From NCBI RefSeq assembly GCF_024749285.1, contig NZ_CP087196.1:4650001-4714000 (forward strand): a stretch of DNA of 64,000 bases. The letters are read 5' to 3'. Positions within the stretch are counted from its first letter, which is position 1. Every line of letters begins with the position of its first letter. Source of the stretch: Pseudomonas sp. B21-015. GTDB taxonomy: Bacteria > Pseudomonadota > Gammaproteobacteria > Pseudomonadales > Pseudomonadaceae. The translations under genes were made by a program, and so were the position numbers. Below, piece after piece: positions 25,891 through 35,998 of the stretch. Under the pieces are notes generated by a model that had not been told where the DNA came from, did no database searches, and saw only the letters and a program-made list of their open reading frames with translations.

Positions 25891-26778
25891 ATGGACCGCC
25901 TCGCCGCAATGGAAACCTTCGTCTACGTGGTGGAAACCGGTTCGTTTTCCGCTGCGGCCAGGCGCCTGAATATCGGCCAGCCCGCCGTATCGAAAGCCAT
26001 CGCGCAGCTGGAAACACGGCTCGCTGTGCGGCTGCTGTTGCGCTCGACGCGCGGCCTGACACCCACCGAGGCCGGGCTGGCCTTTTTCGAGCGGGCCAAA
26101 CGCGCCATCGAAGAAGCCGACGAGGCCGACAATGCAGCTCGCGGTGCCGCCACCGGCCTGAGCGGTAACCTGCGGATCTGCGCCGCGGTAACCTTCGGCC
26201 GGCTACACATCGTTCCGCATCTGGGGCCGTTTCTCGATCAAAACCCGCAGTTGAACATCGACCTGATGCTGGATGATCGCAACGTCAATCTGGTGGAAGA
26301 AGGCGTCGACGTTGCCCTGCGTATGGGCACCTTGAACGACTCCGGCCTCACCGCCCGCAAGATCGCCGAATGCCGGCGCGTGGTGCTGGGTACGCCGGCG
26401 TACTTCGAAGAACGCGGCGAACCCACTTGTCCTACCGACCTGACCCAACATCAAGCCGTGGTCTATACCTTGGGCGGCGGCGCCCATTGGCAGTTCAGCA
26501 AGGACAGCGAAGAACAATCGGTGATCATCAACGGCAGAATTCGCGTAAACGCCGCCGAGGGATTGCGTGAAGCGGTGTTGGCGCATCAGGGGCTGACCAT
26601 GGCGTCTGAGTGGATGTTTGCACCGGAGCTGGCCAGCGGTGCGGTCAAGGCAATAATGAGCGATTGGTCTTTGCCGAGTCTGGACCTTTGGGCGGTGTTT
26701 CCGACGGGAAGAATGGCCAGCGCGAAGGCTCGGGCGTTTGTCGATTACGTCCAGACCTTGCTGATAAAAGAAGCCTGA
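25891..26778 (+). CDS. LysR family transcriptional regulator
   Basis: A 295-residue regulator. The N-terminal winged helix (METFVYVVETGSFSAAARRL and QPAVSKAIAQLE, residues 7-45) is of the standard LysR type. The C-terminal effector domain contains LVEEGVDVALRMGTLNDSGLTAR, the signature of the AaeR/DmlR-like subgroup often paired with transporters. It follows the MFS gene by 164 bases on the same strand, so it may regulate that exporter. ATG after AAGGACTTACG. Confidence 0.9.
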   Translation: MDRLAAMETFVYVVETGSFSAAARRLNIGQPAVSKAIAQLETRLAVRLLLRSTRGLTPTEAGLAFFERAKRAIEEADEADNAARGAATGLSGNLRICAAVTFGRLHIVPHLGPFLDQNPQLNIDLMLDDRNVNLVEEGVDVALRMGTLNDSGLTARKIAECRRVVLGTPAYFEERGEPTCPTDLTQHQAVVYTLGGGAHWQFSKDSEEQSVIINGRIRVNAAEGLREAVLAHQGLTMASEWMFAPELASGAVKAIMSDWSLPSLDLWAVFPTGRMASAKARAFVDYVQTLLIKEA

Positions 26779-26817
26779 GGAAGCACTCAATCAAGATCTT
26801 TTCAAACCCCAAAAAGC

Positions 26818-26846
26818 AAAACGGCGATCCTCGGATCGCCGTTTCC
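26818..26846. terminator. Bidirectional terminator between the LysR gene and the lipoprotein gene
   Basis: AAAACGGCGATCC pairs with GGATCGCCGTTT with a tiny loop. It sits between two convergent genes, three bases from the lipoprotein stop, and has an A-run on one side and T residues on the other. Confidence 0.8.
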
Positions 26847-26848
26847 AT

Positions 26849-27244
26849 TCACTGCCCGAATTGCCTACCCAACCCACCCGGCACACCGTGGATGTCCGTC
26901 TCTTCCCACGGCCCGTTCGGGCTGATCGAGCGGCTCCAGCCGTTGTTCCAGCGGTAGTAGGTGCGCTGGCGGTAGAAGGTGTTGGTCTGATTGTCGAGGA
27001 CGTAAACGCCGAGTTTCGCGTCCCAATGGCTATTACCGCCCGGTGGCGGGGCGAAGCTGGCGGAGGTGCGTGGTACCGGTTTCGATGGTTTGATCGGCGT
27101 GCCCGGCTTGCTCGGTGTAGTCGGTTTGGTGCTCGGCTGCGAGGGCGGAATCGGCGGCAACCGTTCGGGTTCGTGCTCCTGGACCGCACAAGCGCTTAGC
27201 CCCAAAACCATACTGAGGAGAGTGATACGAGCGATGGCGGTCAT
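26849..27244 (-). CDS. Small proline-rich lipoprotein
   Basis: A 131-residue protein with a lipoprotein signal: MTAIARITLLSMVLGLSACA, lipobox LSAC with Cys19. A proline/serine/lysine-rich stretch (residues 29-58) forms an extended linker. A compact C-terminal part rich in tryptophan and tyrosine follows (YYRWNNGWSRS, NGPWEETD, GVPGGLGRQF). This last part looks like a small surface domain. No family was recognised. It directly follows ccmI by 14 bases and is probably the last gene of the ccm transcript, though no functional link to cytochrome maturation is known. Confidence 0.75.
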   Translation of the reverse strand: MTAIARITLLSMVLGLSACAVQEHEPERLPPIPPSQPSTKPTTPSKPGTPIKPSKPVPRTSASFAPPPGGNSHWDAKLGVYVLDNQTNTFYRQRTYYRWNNGWSRSISPNGPWEETDIHGVPGGLGRQFGQ

Positions 27245-27258
27245 GGTCGCGTTTCCTG

Positions 27259-28479
27259 TTATTTATCCGGGCTGTCGATGGTCAGGTTTTGTTGCGCGGT
27301 GGTGCTGGTGGCCAAGGGCTGGCTGCGACCGATCCATTCGCCGGCAGTCGGTTGGCCGGCGCGGGAGATGCGCGCAACCAGTTGGACTTCAGGGAAGTTC
27401 GACAGTTTCAACTGCGGCATCATTGCGTCGGCATCGCCCAGCTCGACGGTCACCGGCAGGTCGGCAACGGTCAGACGCTTGGCGGCCAGTGGTGCGGGTG
27501 GACCGGAGATGGCGCGGGCGAAGATGAACACGCTGTCGCCGGGCTGGACCTTGGCTTTCAAGTCCGGCGCCAGATCGACACGGACCTTGAGCAGTGCGGC
27601 GACCTTCGCGGCTGAAGCTGGAGCCTCAGCCTGAACTTGAGCCACCTTGCCACCGCTGGCTTCCAGCTTCTCGGCGGCCCGAGCGATGCCGCCTTGCAGC
27701 GCGACACGGGATTGATCATCCGGCGGCAGTTGCGCCAGCAGGCGACTCCAATAGTCGATGGCTGCCTGGTAACGCTCGCCTTCGAAGGCCGCGATGCCCA
27801 GCAGACCGAGACTGGTGACTTCCTTTGGATCGGTTTTCAGCGCTTCGTCGGTCAGGGCCTGGACCTTGTCCGACCACTTCTTGCCATCGGCAAAGTATTG
27901 GGCCTGAGCCCACTGCCCGAGCAGTTCCGGCTGACGACCGGCCAACGTCACGGTGCGTTCGAAGATCTTCGCTGCATCGGCCGGACGGTCCTGAGCCATG
28001 TAAGTGCGGCCGAGGAAGTACAGGCCTTCGGCCGAATCCGGTTGGGCGGCAACCGCACGTTCCAGGCGACGGGTCATCTCTTCCATCGACTGCGGCGCCT
28101 GAGCGAATTCGCGGGTCAGCTCGACTTTGTCGCTGGCGCCGAAATGCAGGTACAGCCCAAGGCCCAGCACCGGTACCAGAATCGCCGCCAGCAATGGCAA
28201 TGGTTTGCCCAGACGCGACACACGCGGCGCCTCGACGCCCTCGGTGTCAGCGAGCAGTTCACGGGCAGCTTCGGCGCGGCCGGTGTCCATTTGTTCGGCG
28301 TTGAGCACGCCCTCTTCCTGCTGAGTCTGCAACTCAGCCACGCGCTCCTGATAAAGCGCGACGTTCAGTGCCGTGCGGTCCTCTTCAAGCTGAGCGCGGC
28401 GACCACGCAGAACGGGGATCAGCAGAAAACTCAGGGCAATCAGGAGCAGCAGGCCTGCAGCGAGCCAGAAATCAATCAT
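27259..28479 (-). CDS. ccmI: Cytochrome c maturation protein CcmI
   Basis: The apocytochrome c chaperone of system I, presenting the CXXCH peptide to the heme ligation complex. The 406-residue product has two N-terminal membrane helices (about residues 2-22 and 95-115) joined by a cytoplasmic leucine-zipper-like loop ([17 protein letters not shown]). A large periplasmic part with TPR repeats ([21 protein letters not shown] and relatives) follows. The ATG at 28479 overlaps ccmH by eight bases; the longer frame upstream lies inside ccmH. Confidence 0.95.
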   Translation of the reverse strand: MIDFWLAAGLLLLIALSFLLIPVLRGRRAQLEEDRTALNVALYQERVAELQTQQEEGVLNAEQMDTGRAEAARELLADTEGVEAPRVSRLGKPLPLLAAILVPVLGLGLYLHFGASDKVELTREFAQAPQSMEEMTRRLERAVAAQPDSAEGLYFLGRTYMAQDRPADAAKIFERTVTLAGRQPELLGQWAQAQYFADGKKWSDKVQALTDEALKTDPKEVTSLGLLGIAAFEGERYQAAIDYWSRLLAQLPPDDQSRVALQGGIARAAEKLEASGGKVAQVQAEAPASAAKVAALLKVRVDLAPDLKAKVQPGDSVFIFARAISGPPAPLAAKRLTVADLPVTVELGDADAMMPQLKLSNFPEVQLVARISRAGQPTAGEWIGRSQPLATSTTAQQNLTIDSPDK

Positions 28480-28945
28480 TCTTGGTTTTATCCAACAGGT
28501 GGTCGAGGCGCTCGCGCTCATCAAAGGAAAGCGCATCCGGGCTGTCAGTGCGTTGCACGCGACGACGGCGGATAATCACGGCGATGACTACAAAACCGCC
28601 CAGCAACAGGCCAGCGGGGCCGAACCAGAGCAATGCGGTTTTAGCGTTCAACGCGGGTTTGTAGCGGACGAAATCACCGTAGCGGTCGACCATGAAATCG
28701 ATGATCTGCTGGTTGTCCTTGCCCTCGCCGAGCATGCGGAAAATCTCTTTGCGCAGGTCGGCGGCGATCGGTGCGTTGGAGTCGGCGATGTCCTGATTCT
28801 GGCACTTGGGGCAACGCAGCTCCTTGGTCAGCTCACGAAAACGCTCGCGGTCGCCTTCTTTGGCGAACTCATAGGTGTCGATGGCCGCGTGGGCCACACC
28901 GGCCATGCTCAAACCCAGCACGGCGGCGGCAATCCAGCGCTTCAT
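28472..28945 (-). CDS. ccmH: Cytochrome c maturation protein CcmH
   Basis: A thiol oxidoreductase that keeps apocytochrome cysteines reduced for heme attachment. The 157-residue protein has a signal peptide (ending AHA-A), the LRCPKCQ active site with Cys45 and Cys48, a helical domain, and one membrane helix near residues 103-125. It is the short form (CcmL/CycL type), with the TPR part encoded separately as ccmI. It overlaps ccmG by four bases. Confidence 0.96.
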   Translation of the reverse strand: MKRWIAAAVLGLSMAGVAHAAIDTYEFAKEGDRERFRELTKELRCPKCQNQDIADSNAPIAADLRKEIFRMLGEGKDNQQIIDFMVDRYGDFVRYKPALNAKTALLWFGPAGLLLGGFVVIAVIIRRRRVQRTDSPDALSFDERERLDHLLDKTKND

Positions 28946-29478
28946 GGCTTGGCCTCGTCGACCAGCGCCTGATATTTGGCCGCCAGTTTTTCGCGCCAGA
29001 CTTGTTCGTCGATCACGCCGACGAATTTGTCGCGGATGATGCCCTTGGCGTCGATGAAAAAGGTTTCCGGTGCACCGTACACGCCGAGGTTCAGGCCCAG
29101 GGTGCCGGCATCGTCACGGATGTCCAGTTGATACGGGTTGTGAAACTCGGCCAGCCACTTCAAGGCATCTGCGTTGGTGTCCTTGTAGTTGATGCCGTAG
29201 ATCACCACGCCCTTCTCGGCCAGTTTGTTCAACACCGGGTGCTCGACCCGGCAGGAAATGCACCAGGTGCCCCAGACGTTGACCAGTGCCGGTTTACCCA
29301 GAATGTCTGCTTTGCTCAGGGTTTTGTCGCCCTGCACCGACGGCAGGGAAAACTCCGGGAACGGTTTGTTGATCATCGCCGAGGGCAACTCGGCCGGGTC
29401 CAGGTACAGCCCGCGATACAGAAAAACAGCAACCACCAGAAAAATCGCCAGTGGCAACAGCATCAACCAACGTCTCAT
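28942..29478 (-). CDS. ccmG: Thioredoxin-like CcmG/DsbE
   Basis: A membrane-tethered periplasmic thiol:disulfide oxidoreductase of 178 residues, the electron donor branch for apocytochrome c reduction. One N-terminal helix (residues 4-22) anchors it. The active site is WGTWCISCRVEHP, with Cys73 and Cys76. The GVYGAPETFFID segment carries the cis-proline region characteristic of CcmG. Start and stop overlap neighbours by four bases, showing tight translational coupling. Confidence 0.96.
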   Translation of the reverse strand: MRRWLMLLPLAIFLVVAVFLYRGLYLDPAELPSAMINKPFPEFSLPSVQGDKTLSKADILGKPALVNVWGTWCISCRVEHPVLNKLAEKGVVIYGINYKDTNADALKWLAEFHNPYQLDIRDDAGTLGLNLGVYGAPETFFIDAKGIIRDKFVGVIDEQVWREKLAAKYQALVDEAKP

Positions 29479-31463
29479 GCAGTGGCTCCCGTCATGCCGA
29501 GTGCTTCACGCACGCGGCTTTTCACCTTGACCCGATAACGACGATCCAGCGCCGCCAGTAACCCGCCCAAGCCAGTGAGCAACCCGCCGAACCAGATCCA
29601 GCGCACGAACGGTTTGACGTGCACGCGGACCGCCCAGGCGCCCTCGCCCAGCGGCTCGCCCAAGGCGACGTAAAGATCACGGGTGAAACCGGCGTCGATC
29701 CCGGCTTCGGTCATCACCGAGTTCTGCACGGTGTAGAGGCGTTTTTCCGGGTGCAGCACGCTGACTTCCTTGCCGCCCTTGATCACCCGTACGGTGCCCT
29801 TGTCGGACGTGAAGTTCGGCCCTTCGAAGTGCTTGGCGCCTTCGAACACAAATTGATAACCGGCCAGGCTCATGGACTCACCCGGCGCCAGGCGCAGATC
29901 ACGCTCGGCACTGTTCTGGCTCGACAACACGACACCCAGCGCGCACACGGCGATACCCAAATGGGCGAGTTGCATGCCCCAATAGCTGCGGGTCAGGGTC
30001 GGCAGACCTTTGATCAGGCCCTTGTGGCGAGTCTTGTCGAAGATATCCCGCACACCGGCCAGCAACACCCAGGCAGCCAGCATGAAGGTCGCCAGCACCG
30101 CCCAGTTGAAATCGCCATAAGCGACGCCCGCCACCACGGCCAACGCAGCACTGCCGAGCAACACCGGGGTCAGCATGCTCATCAGCCATTTGACCGGGGT
30201 GTCTTTCCAGCGCACCAGCATGCCGACCGCCATCACCACCATCAGCAACGCCATCAATGGAATGAACAGCGCGTTGAAGTACGGCGGGCCGACCGACAGC
30301 TTGGCGCCGGTCAGCGCATCGAGAATCAGCGGGTACAAGGTGCCCAGCAGGATCATCGAAGCGGCCACCACCAGCACCAGGTTATTGCCCAGCAGCAGGG
30401 TTTCCCGGGACCAGAGGTTGAAGCCGACATGGCTCTTGACCACCGGAGCGCGCAGAGCGAACAGCGTCAGCGAACCACCGACCACGAACAGCAGGAATAT
30501 CAGGATGAACACGCCGCGCTCAGGGTCGGACGCAAACGCGTGAACCGAGGTCAGCACGCCGGAACGCACCAGGAAGGTTCCGAGCAAGCTCAACGAGAAC
30601 GCAGCGATGGCCAGCAACACCGTCCAGCTCTTGAACACGCCGCGTTTTTCCGTGACCGCCAACGAGTGAATCAGCGCCGTGCCCACCAGCCAAGGCATGA
30701 AGGACGCGTTTTCCACCGGATCCCAGAACCACCAGCCGCCCCAGCCGAGTTCGTAGTAGGCCCACCAGGAGCCCAGCGTAATACCGATACCGAGGAAGGC
30801 CCAGGCGACGATGGTCCACGGACGGGACCAGCGCGCCCACGCCGCATCGAGACGACCGCCCAGCAGCGCAGCAATGGCGAAGGAAAACGCCACGGAGAAA
30901 CCGACATAGCCCATGTACAGCATCGGCGGGTGAACGATCAGGCCGATGTCTTGCAGCAGTGGATTAAGGTCGCGCCCATCCGCCGGCATCTGCGGCAGGA
31001 TCCGGGCGAACGGGTTGGACGTCATGATCAGGAACAGCAGGAAACCGGTGCTGATCATGCCCATCACTGCCAGCACCCGGGCCAGCATCACTTGCGGCAA
31101 CTGCCGGGAGAACACCGACACCGCGAAGGTCCAGCCGCCGAGGATCAACGCCCACAGCAGCAACGAACCTTCGTGAGCGCCCCATACCGCGCTGAATTTG
31201 TAATACCACGGCAAGGCGCTGTTGGAGTTGCTGGCCACATAGGCGACGGAGAAGTCGTCCACCATGAACGCGTAAGTCAGGCAACCGAAGGCGAACAGCA
31301 AAAACGCGAACTGCCCCCACGCGGCCGGCTGGGCCAGGCTCATCCACAAGCGATCGCCACGCCAGGCACCGAGCAATGGCACCACCGCTTGAACCAGCGC
31401 GAAACACAGCGCGAGGATCATGGCCAGGTGGCCCAGCTCTGGTATGAAGATGCCGGAAGTCAT
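29475..31463 (-). CDS. ccmF: Heme lyase subunit CcmF
   Basis: The core of the cytochrome c heme ligation complex in the inner membrane. The 662-residue product has about 15 hydrophobic helices. The tryptophan-rich heme-handling motif GWGGWWFWDPVENASFMPW lies near residue 240. Histidines that could bind heme occur in periplasmic loops around WGAHEGSLLLWA and LIVHPPMLYMGY. The length is as expected and no frame damage is seen. Confidence 0.97.
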   Translation of the reverse strand: MTSGIFIPELGHLAMILALCFALVQAVVPLLGAWRGDRLWMSLAQPAAWGQFAFLLFAFGCLTYAFMVDDFSVAYVASNSNSALPWYYKFSAVWGAHEGSLLLWALILGGWTFAVSVFSRQLPQVMLARVLAVMGMISTGFLLFLIMTSNPFARILPQMPADGRDLNPLLQDIGLIVHPPMLYMGYVGFSVAFSFAIAALLGGRLDAAWARWSRPWTIVAWAFLGIGITLGSWWAYYELGWGGWWFWDPVENASFMPWLVGTALIHSLAVTEKRGVFKSWTVLLAIAAFSLSLLGTFLVRSGVLTSVHAFASDPERGVFILIFLLFVVGGSLTLFALRAPVVKSHVGFNLWSRETLLLGNNLVLVVAASMILLGTLYPLILDALTGAKLSVGPPYFNALFIPLMALLMVVMAVGMLVRWKDTPVKWLMSMLTPVLLGSAALAVVAGVAYGDFNWAVLATFMLAAWVLLAGVRDIFDKTRHKGLIKGLPTLTRSYWGMQLAHLGIAVCALGVVLSSQNSAERDLRLAPGESMSLAGYQFVFEGAKHFEGPNFTSDKGTVRVIKGGKEVSVLHPEKRLYTVQNSVMTEAGIDAGFTRDLYVALGEPLGEGAWAVRVHVKPFVRWIWFGGLLTGLGGLLAALDRRYRVKVKSRVREALGMTGATA

Positions 31464-31466
31464 GGA

Positions 31467-31922
31467 TCAACCCTCCTTCGCGGGTGTAGGGGCGGATTGA
31501 CCACTATCTTTCAACGCCTTGGTCACTTCCGGTGGCATGTACTTCTCGTCGTGCTTGGCCAGCACTTCGTCGGCCACCACCACGCCGTCGGCGTTGAGCT
31601 TGCCGAGGGCAACGATGCCCTGCCCTTCGCGGAACAGGTCCGGAAGGATGCCGCGGTAGCTGATGGTTACGGATTTGTTGAAGTCGGTGACGATGAACTT
31701 CACGTCCAGGGAATCGCCGGAACGTTGCAGCGAACCTTTCTCGACCATGCCGCCGGCGCGAATGCGCGTGTCGTGCGGGGCTTCGCCGTTGGCGATCTGG
31801 GTCGGGGTGTAAAACAGATTGATGTTCTGCTTCAAGGCGCTCAAGGCCAGGCCGACGGCGGCGCCGACACCGAGCAGGATCGCGAAAATGATGATAAGAC
31901 GCTTTTTACGCAGCGGATTCAC
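31467..31922 (-). CDS. ccmE: Periplasmic heme chaperone CcmE
   Basis: Binds heme covalently and passes it from CcmABCD to CcmF. The 151-residue protein has one N-terminal helix (residues 8-30) and an OB-fold. The conserved HxxxY site is His124-Asp-Glu-Lys-Tyr128 in [14 protein letters not shown]. It starts with GTG at 31922, overlapping the ccmD stop in a GTGA junction. Confidence 0.96.
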   Translation of the reverse strand: MNPLRKKRLIIIFAILLGVGAAVGLALSALKQNINLFYTPTQIANGEAPHDTRIRAGGMVEKGSLQRSGDSLDVKFIVTDFNKSVTISYRGILPDLFREGQGIVALGKLNADGVVVADEVLAKHDEKYMPPEVTKALKDSGQSAPTPAKEG

Positions 31923-32095
31923 TTGCCGTTCTCCCGGCGCAAACGACGCGCCTCTTGTTGCAGATACCGCTTGCGGGCCAGGATCGGCGCCGCCACGTTG
32001 AGGGCCAGCACCGCCAGGCAGATGCCATAGGCTGACCAGACATACAGGGCATGATGGCCCATGGCGAGGAAGTCGCCGAATGAAGCAAAACTCAT
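31919..32095 (-). CDS. ccmD: Heme exporter protein CcmD (58 residues)
   Basis: A small membrane protein needed for release of holo-CcmE from CcmABC. Translation of the minus strand from the ATG at 32095 gives 58 residues beginning [20 protein letters not shown], with one membrane helix (about residues 16-38). A basic tail ends RRLRRENGK. The FxxMGxHxxYVWxAY pattern is the CcmD signature. It overlaps ccmC at its start and ccmE at its stop. Confidence 0.93.
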   Translation of the reverse strand: MSFASFGDFLAMGHHALYVWSAYGICLAVLALNVAAPILARKRYLQQEARRLRRENGK

Positions 32096-32847
32096 CGAGC
32101 GGCCTCCAGACTGTTCTGCACTTCGGTTTTCACCCAGCTCGCCCGAGCTTCGCGCTTGAGCACTTCAAGGCGCATGCGCAGCAACAGCACCGCGCCGAAG
32201 AAACAGTAGAAACCCAGCGCCGTCAGCAGCAGTGGCAGCCACATCTCGGCGGGCATCGCCGGTTTTTCGGTGAGGGTGAACGTCGCGCCCTGGTGCAGGG
32301 TGTTCCACCACTCCACCGAGTATTTGATGATCGGGATGTTGATCACGCCGACGATCGCCAGCACCGCGCAGGCCTTGGCCGCGCTGTCACGATTGCTGAT
32401 GGCGTTGCCCAGCGCAATAAGACCGAAGTACAGAAACATCAGAATCAGCATGGACGTTAGTCGCGCATCCCAGACCCACCACGAACCCCAGGTCGGTTTG
32501 CCCCAGATCGCACCGGTGACCAGCGCCACGGCGGTCATCCAGGCACCGATGGGCGCCGCGCATTGCAGGGCGACGTCGGCCAGTTTCATTTTCCACACCA
32601 GCCCGACAATGCCGCACACGGCCAGCATCACATAGATGGACTGCGCCAGCATGGCGGCGGGAACGTGGATATAGATGATGCGAAAGCTGTTGCCTTGCTG
32701 GTAGTCCGGCGGCGCGAAGGCCAGGCCCCAGACCACGCCGACGCCGATCAGCAGCAACGCCGCGACGCTCAGCCACGGCAGCAGTTTGCCGCTGATGCCG
32801 TAAAACCATTTGGGTGAGCCGAGCTTATGAAACCAGGTCCAGTTCAT
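32092..32847 (-). CDS. ccmC: Heme transporter subunit CcmC
   Basis: Delivers heme to CcmE. The 251-residue product has six hydrophobic helices and the tryptophan-rich motif [18 protein letters not shown], with flanking periplasmic histidines in [12 protein letters not shown] and NTLHQGA. The ATG at 32847 ([12 protein letters not shown]) is the usual CcmC start and follows GGAAACAGCA; longer frames add nonhomologous residues. Confidence 0.96.
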   Translation of the reverse strand: MNWTWFHKLGSPKWFYGISGKLLPWLSVAALLLIGVGVVWGLAFAPPDYQQGNSFRIIYIHVPAAMLAQSIYVMLAVCGIVGLVWKMKLADVALQCAAPIGAWMTAVALVTGAIWGKPTWGSWWVWDARLTSMLILMFLYFGLIALGNAISNRDSAAKACAVLAIVGVINIPIIKYSVEWWNTLHQGATFTLTEKPAMPAEMWLPLLLTALGFYCFFGAVLLLRMRLEVLKREARASWVKTEVQNSLEAAR

Positions 32848-32925
32848 TGCTGTTTCCATCACGGGTGCTGCTCGTTGTCCCAAGCAGCCAAGGGTCTTTA
32901 CTGATCAATAATTGACCAGACCTCA

Positions 32926-33594
32926 TTATTCGCCGACGCTGATCTTCAGGCCAGCAGCTATTGCAAAAGGTGTAAGGGTTATCGCCAGGGCGGTCAGGCT
33001 ACCAAGCCACAAGAGATAACCAGTCGCCGGCATGCCCTGCAATGCCGCCTGCAAGGCGCCACTGCCAAGAATCAACACCGGGATGTACAGCGGCAGAATC
33101 AGCAGCGCCAGCAACAGGCCACCACGTTTCAATCCTACCGTCAGCGCCGCGCCCACCGCGCCGAGCAGGCTCAGCACCGGTGTACCCAGCAATAAGGAAA
33201 GCAGCAACACCGGCAGACAGGCGGCAGGCAAACCGAGCATCAACGCCAGCAAGGGCGCGAGCAAAACCAGTGCCAGGCCGGAAAAGGCCCAGTGTGCCAG
33301 TACCTTGGCCAGCACCAGAAGAGGCAGAGGGTGCGACGAAAGGACCCACTGTTCAAGGGATCCGTCTTCGAAATCACTGCGGAAAAGCCCGTCCAGCGAG
33401 AGCAGAACCGATAAAAGCGCCGCCACCCAGACCAGTCCCGGAGACAAGGTTTGCAACAATTGAGACTCGGGGCCGACCGCTAATGGGAACAGCGAAACGA
33501 CGATGGCGAAGAATACGAGCGGATTGGCCAGTTCCGCAGGACGGCGGAACAGCAAACGTGCCTCGCGGGCGACCAACAGGCCGAAAACACTCAT
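32926..33594 (-). CDS. ccmB: Heme ABC exporter permease CcmB
   Basis: The membrane half of the CcmAB transporter, 222 residues with six hydrophobic helices. Family motifs are the N-terminal [16 protein letters not shown] segment (here [20 protein letters not shown]) and [17 protein letters not shown]. The start overlaps ccmA by four bases. CcmAB uses ATP to free heme-loaded CcmE from CcmCD. Confidence 0.95.
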   Translation of the reverse strand: MSVFGLLVAREARLLFRRPAELANPLVFFAIVVSLFPLAVGPESQLLQTLSPGLVWVAALLSVLLSLDGLFRSDFEDGSLEQWVLSSHPLPLLVLAKVLAHWAFSGLALVLLAPLLALMLGLPAACLPVLLLSLLLGTPVLSLLGAVGAALTVGLKRGGLLLALLILPLYIPVLILGSGALQAALQGMPATGYLLWLGSLTALAITLTPFAIAAGLKISVGE

Positions 33595-34226
33595 ACGGCC
33601 CAGTTCCCCAAATCAATGTCACGATAGCCGGCCGGCATCCGGGTCAGGGTGTGGTGAGTGGTCAGAACGATCATACCTCCGCTCTCGCAGTGCGCGGCCA
33701 GGTGTTCTTCGAGTTGCGCCACGCCTTGTTTGTCGAGCGCGGTGAACGGCTCATCGAGGATCCACAGCGGCGGGCTGTCCAGATACAACCGCGCCAACGC
33801 CACGCGACGTTGCTGGCCGGCAGACAGGGTGTGGCAGGGAACATCCTCGAAACCGCGCAGTCCCACCGCCGCCAGTGCCTGCCAGATCGCCTCATGGGAG
33901 GCTGGTTGATGCAAGGCGCAAAGCCAACTGAGGTTTTCTTCGGGGGTCAGCAGGTCCTTGATCCCGGCGGCGTGGCCGATCCACAACAGGTTGCGCGCCA
34001 GTTCGCCGCGTTGCTCGTTCAATGGCTGGCCGTTGAGCAATACTTGACCGGCGGTCGGGTGCATCAAACCGCAAAGCAGGCGCAAAAGGCTGGTTTTTCC
34101 ACTGCCGTTAGGGCCGCTGATCTGTAACATTTCGCCACTGGCCAGTCGCAATTCGAGATTTTCGAAGAGCAGCCGAAGGTCTCGCTCACAGGCAAGGGCA
34201 ACGGTTTGCAGGACAGGACTGGTCAA
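33591..34226 (-). CDS. ccmA: Heme ABC exporter ATPase CcmA
   Basis: The nucleotide-binding subunit, 211 residues. Walker A is GPNGSGKTS (residues 38-46), the ABC signature [14 protein letters not shown], and Walker [13 protein letters not shown], all intact. It is the first gene of the operon ccmABCDEFGHI plus a lipoprotein gene, all tightly spaced. The region 34227-34423 between it and the divergent FliK-like gene must hold both promoters. Confidence 0.96.
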   Translation of the reverse strand: MTSPVLQTVALACERDLRLLFENLELRLASGEMLQISGPNGSGKTSLLRLLCGLMHPTAGQVLLNGQPLNEQRGELARNLLWIGHAAGIKDLLTPEENLSWLCALHQPASHEAIWQALAAVGLRGFEDVPCHTLSAGQQRRVALARLYLDSPPLWILDEPFTALDKQGVAQLEEHLAAHCESGGMIVLTTHHTLTRMPAGYRDIDLGNWAV

Positions 34227-34423
34227 GAGATCACGGGCCTTATACGGTTCAAGTCGGCTCGGGCACGGCCGTTAAAGAGATGCAGCATAGATGCAATGAC
34301 GGCTTGTTCTAGAGAGCTGCGTCAAACAATTGCAATGTTTTCGCCACTCAGCGAAAGACGGGCGGCATTATACATGCCGTACCTTACTCTCAAGAGTGCA
34401 ATTTCCTCAGGTTGTGTCCGCGT

Positions 34424-35998
34424 ATGACAGGCGAAATGAACATCCTCCCGCTGCCGCAGACCACGCCCGCGACATCGCGGCCGCTGGTGGTGAGCGGTGA
34501 TCTACTCAAGCTGCTGACGCCGATGGAGGGCCTGATCTCCGTTGGGCAAACCGCCAAGGCTGAAGTGCTCTCGCTCAAGCAGACGGATCAGACTTTTCAA
34601 CTGTTACTCAAAGTCACCCTCGACAGCGGCCGCCAAGCTACCGTTCAGGCCACCAGCACCCAGCCGCTGCCCCAAGGCACCAGCCTGGCGATTACCCAGC
34701 CGTCGGCGGGTAATCTGGCGGTCACGGTGCAACAGGCCATCGCCTCCAGCGTCGCCACCCTCACCCGCATCGACACGGCGCAACTGCCGGTCGGCACCCT
34801 GCTGCAAGGCAAAGTGCTGACCTCTCAGGTGATGCCGCAAGTGCCAGGCCAGCCGACGGTGTTTCGTTCGATGGTGAGCCTGCTCAACACCGCGCTGAGC
34901 GGCAGCACGCTGAGCATCGACAGCCCGACGCCGCTACGCATCGGCACCTTGCTGAGCGCCTTGGTGCAGGACACCCAGACACTGAGATTCGTGCCATTGA
35001 GCAGCCGTCAGGAGCAGCTGGCGGTGACCCAACAACTGGTCAGCCAGCAAAGTCGCCAGGGTTCTCTGGATGGCTTGATCAAAGTCCTGCAAAACCTGCC
35101 GCCGTCGGATCAGACCTCCAGCGACCTGCGCGCCGCCGTAGACAAACTGCTTGCCGGCCTGCCGGACGTCCAGCAACTGAGTACGCCTAAAGGCCTGGCC
35201 CAGGCGTTGGCCAACAGCGGCCTGTTCCTCGAAGCCAAATTGCTGACCGGACAAAACCCGACGCTGACGCCTGACATGAAAGGCGACCTGCTCAAGCTGA
35301 TCGCACAGCTGGCGCCGGGCCTGCCAGCCAACACCAACCTCAACGCAATCATCGCCGCCAATACACTGGCGCAGGCGCTGCCGAGTTTCGTGCGCAGCGC
35401 CCTCGGCATGCTCGGGCAAGTCAGCGCCAAGCCGCAGCCGACCAGCTTCCCCCTGCCCGCGCGCTTGCTGCAAAGCCAGGACGGAGAAGGCGATCTGGAG
35501 CACCTGCTGCGCCTGGCCGCGGCGGCCGTCTCGCGCCTGCAAAGCCATCAACTGTCGAGCCTGGAACAGACTGGCGTCACCGACGACGGTCGACTGCTCA
35601 GCACCTGGCAGCTGGAAATCCCCATGCGCAACCTGCAGGACATCGTGCCGTTGCAGGTCAAATTCCAGCGCGAAGAAGCGCCCGAGAAAGAACAACCGCA
35701 CGAACGTCGCGACGAACGCGAACCCAAGCAACAGCTGTGGCGCGTCGAGCTGGCATTCGACATGGAACCGTTGGGGCCGTTGCAGATTCAGGCCCAGCTG
35801 ATCAAAGGCAGCCTCTCCAGCCAGCTCTGGGCCGAACGGCCGTACACCGCAAGCCTGATCGAAAGCAATCTGGCCGGGCTGCGCGAACGCCTGCTGGCGT
35901 CAGGCCTGAACGTCGGCGATCTGGACTGCCACCTCGGCACACCGCCACAAGGCCCTCAAACCCGCCTCGAACAACGCTGGGTCGACGAAACCGCATGA
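34424..35998 (+). CDS. FliK-like hook-length control domain protein
   Basis: A 524-residue protein whose C-terminal part resembles FliK: LWRVELAFDMEPLGPLQIQAQLIKG, followed by a helical region and a short tail. The N-terminal 400 residues are low in charge and rich in Gln, Leu, Ser, Thr and Pro, as in export-system ruler proteins. There is no signal peptide. It is not the main hook-length gene, which is at 56734-58101. It overlaps the downstream FlhB C-domain gene in an ATGA junction, so the pair is co-translated. The ATG at 34424 was taken; one at 34436 after AGGCGAA is equally plausible. The role is unproven. Confidence 0.75.
   Translation: MTGEMNILPLPQTTPATSRPLVVSGDLLKLLTPMEGLISVGQTAKAEVLSLKQTDQTFQLLLKVTLDSGRQATVQATSTQPLPQGTSLAITQPSAGNLAVTVQQAIASSVATLTRIDTAQLPVGTLLQGKVLTSQVMPQVPGQPTVFRSMVSLLNTALSGSTLSIDSPTPLRIGTLLSALVQDTQTLRFVPLSSRQEQLAVTQQLVSQQSRQGSLDGLIKVLQNLPPSDQTSSDLRAAVDKLLAGLPDVQQLSTPKGLAQALANSGLFLEAKLLTGQNPTLTPDMKGDLLKLIAQLAPGLPANTNLNAIIAANTLAQALPSFVRSALGMLGQVSAKPQPTSFPLPARLLQSQDGEGDLEHLLRLAAAAVSRLQSHQLSSLEQTGVTDDGRLLSTWQLEIPMRNLQDIVPLQVKFQREEAPEKEQPHERRDEREPKQQLWRVELAFDMEPLGPLQIQAQLIKGSLSSQLWAERPYTASLIESNLAGLRERLLASGLNVGDLDCHLGTPPQGPQTRLEQRWVDETA

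Noticed and set aside
29619..32030. 803-codon open frame opposite ccmF, ccmE and ccmD
   Set aside because: It spans several real genes on the other strand, is low-complexity (His/Gln/Arg) and shows no family motif.
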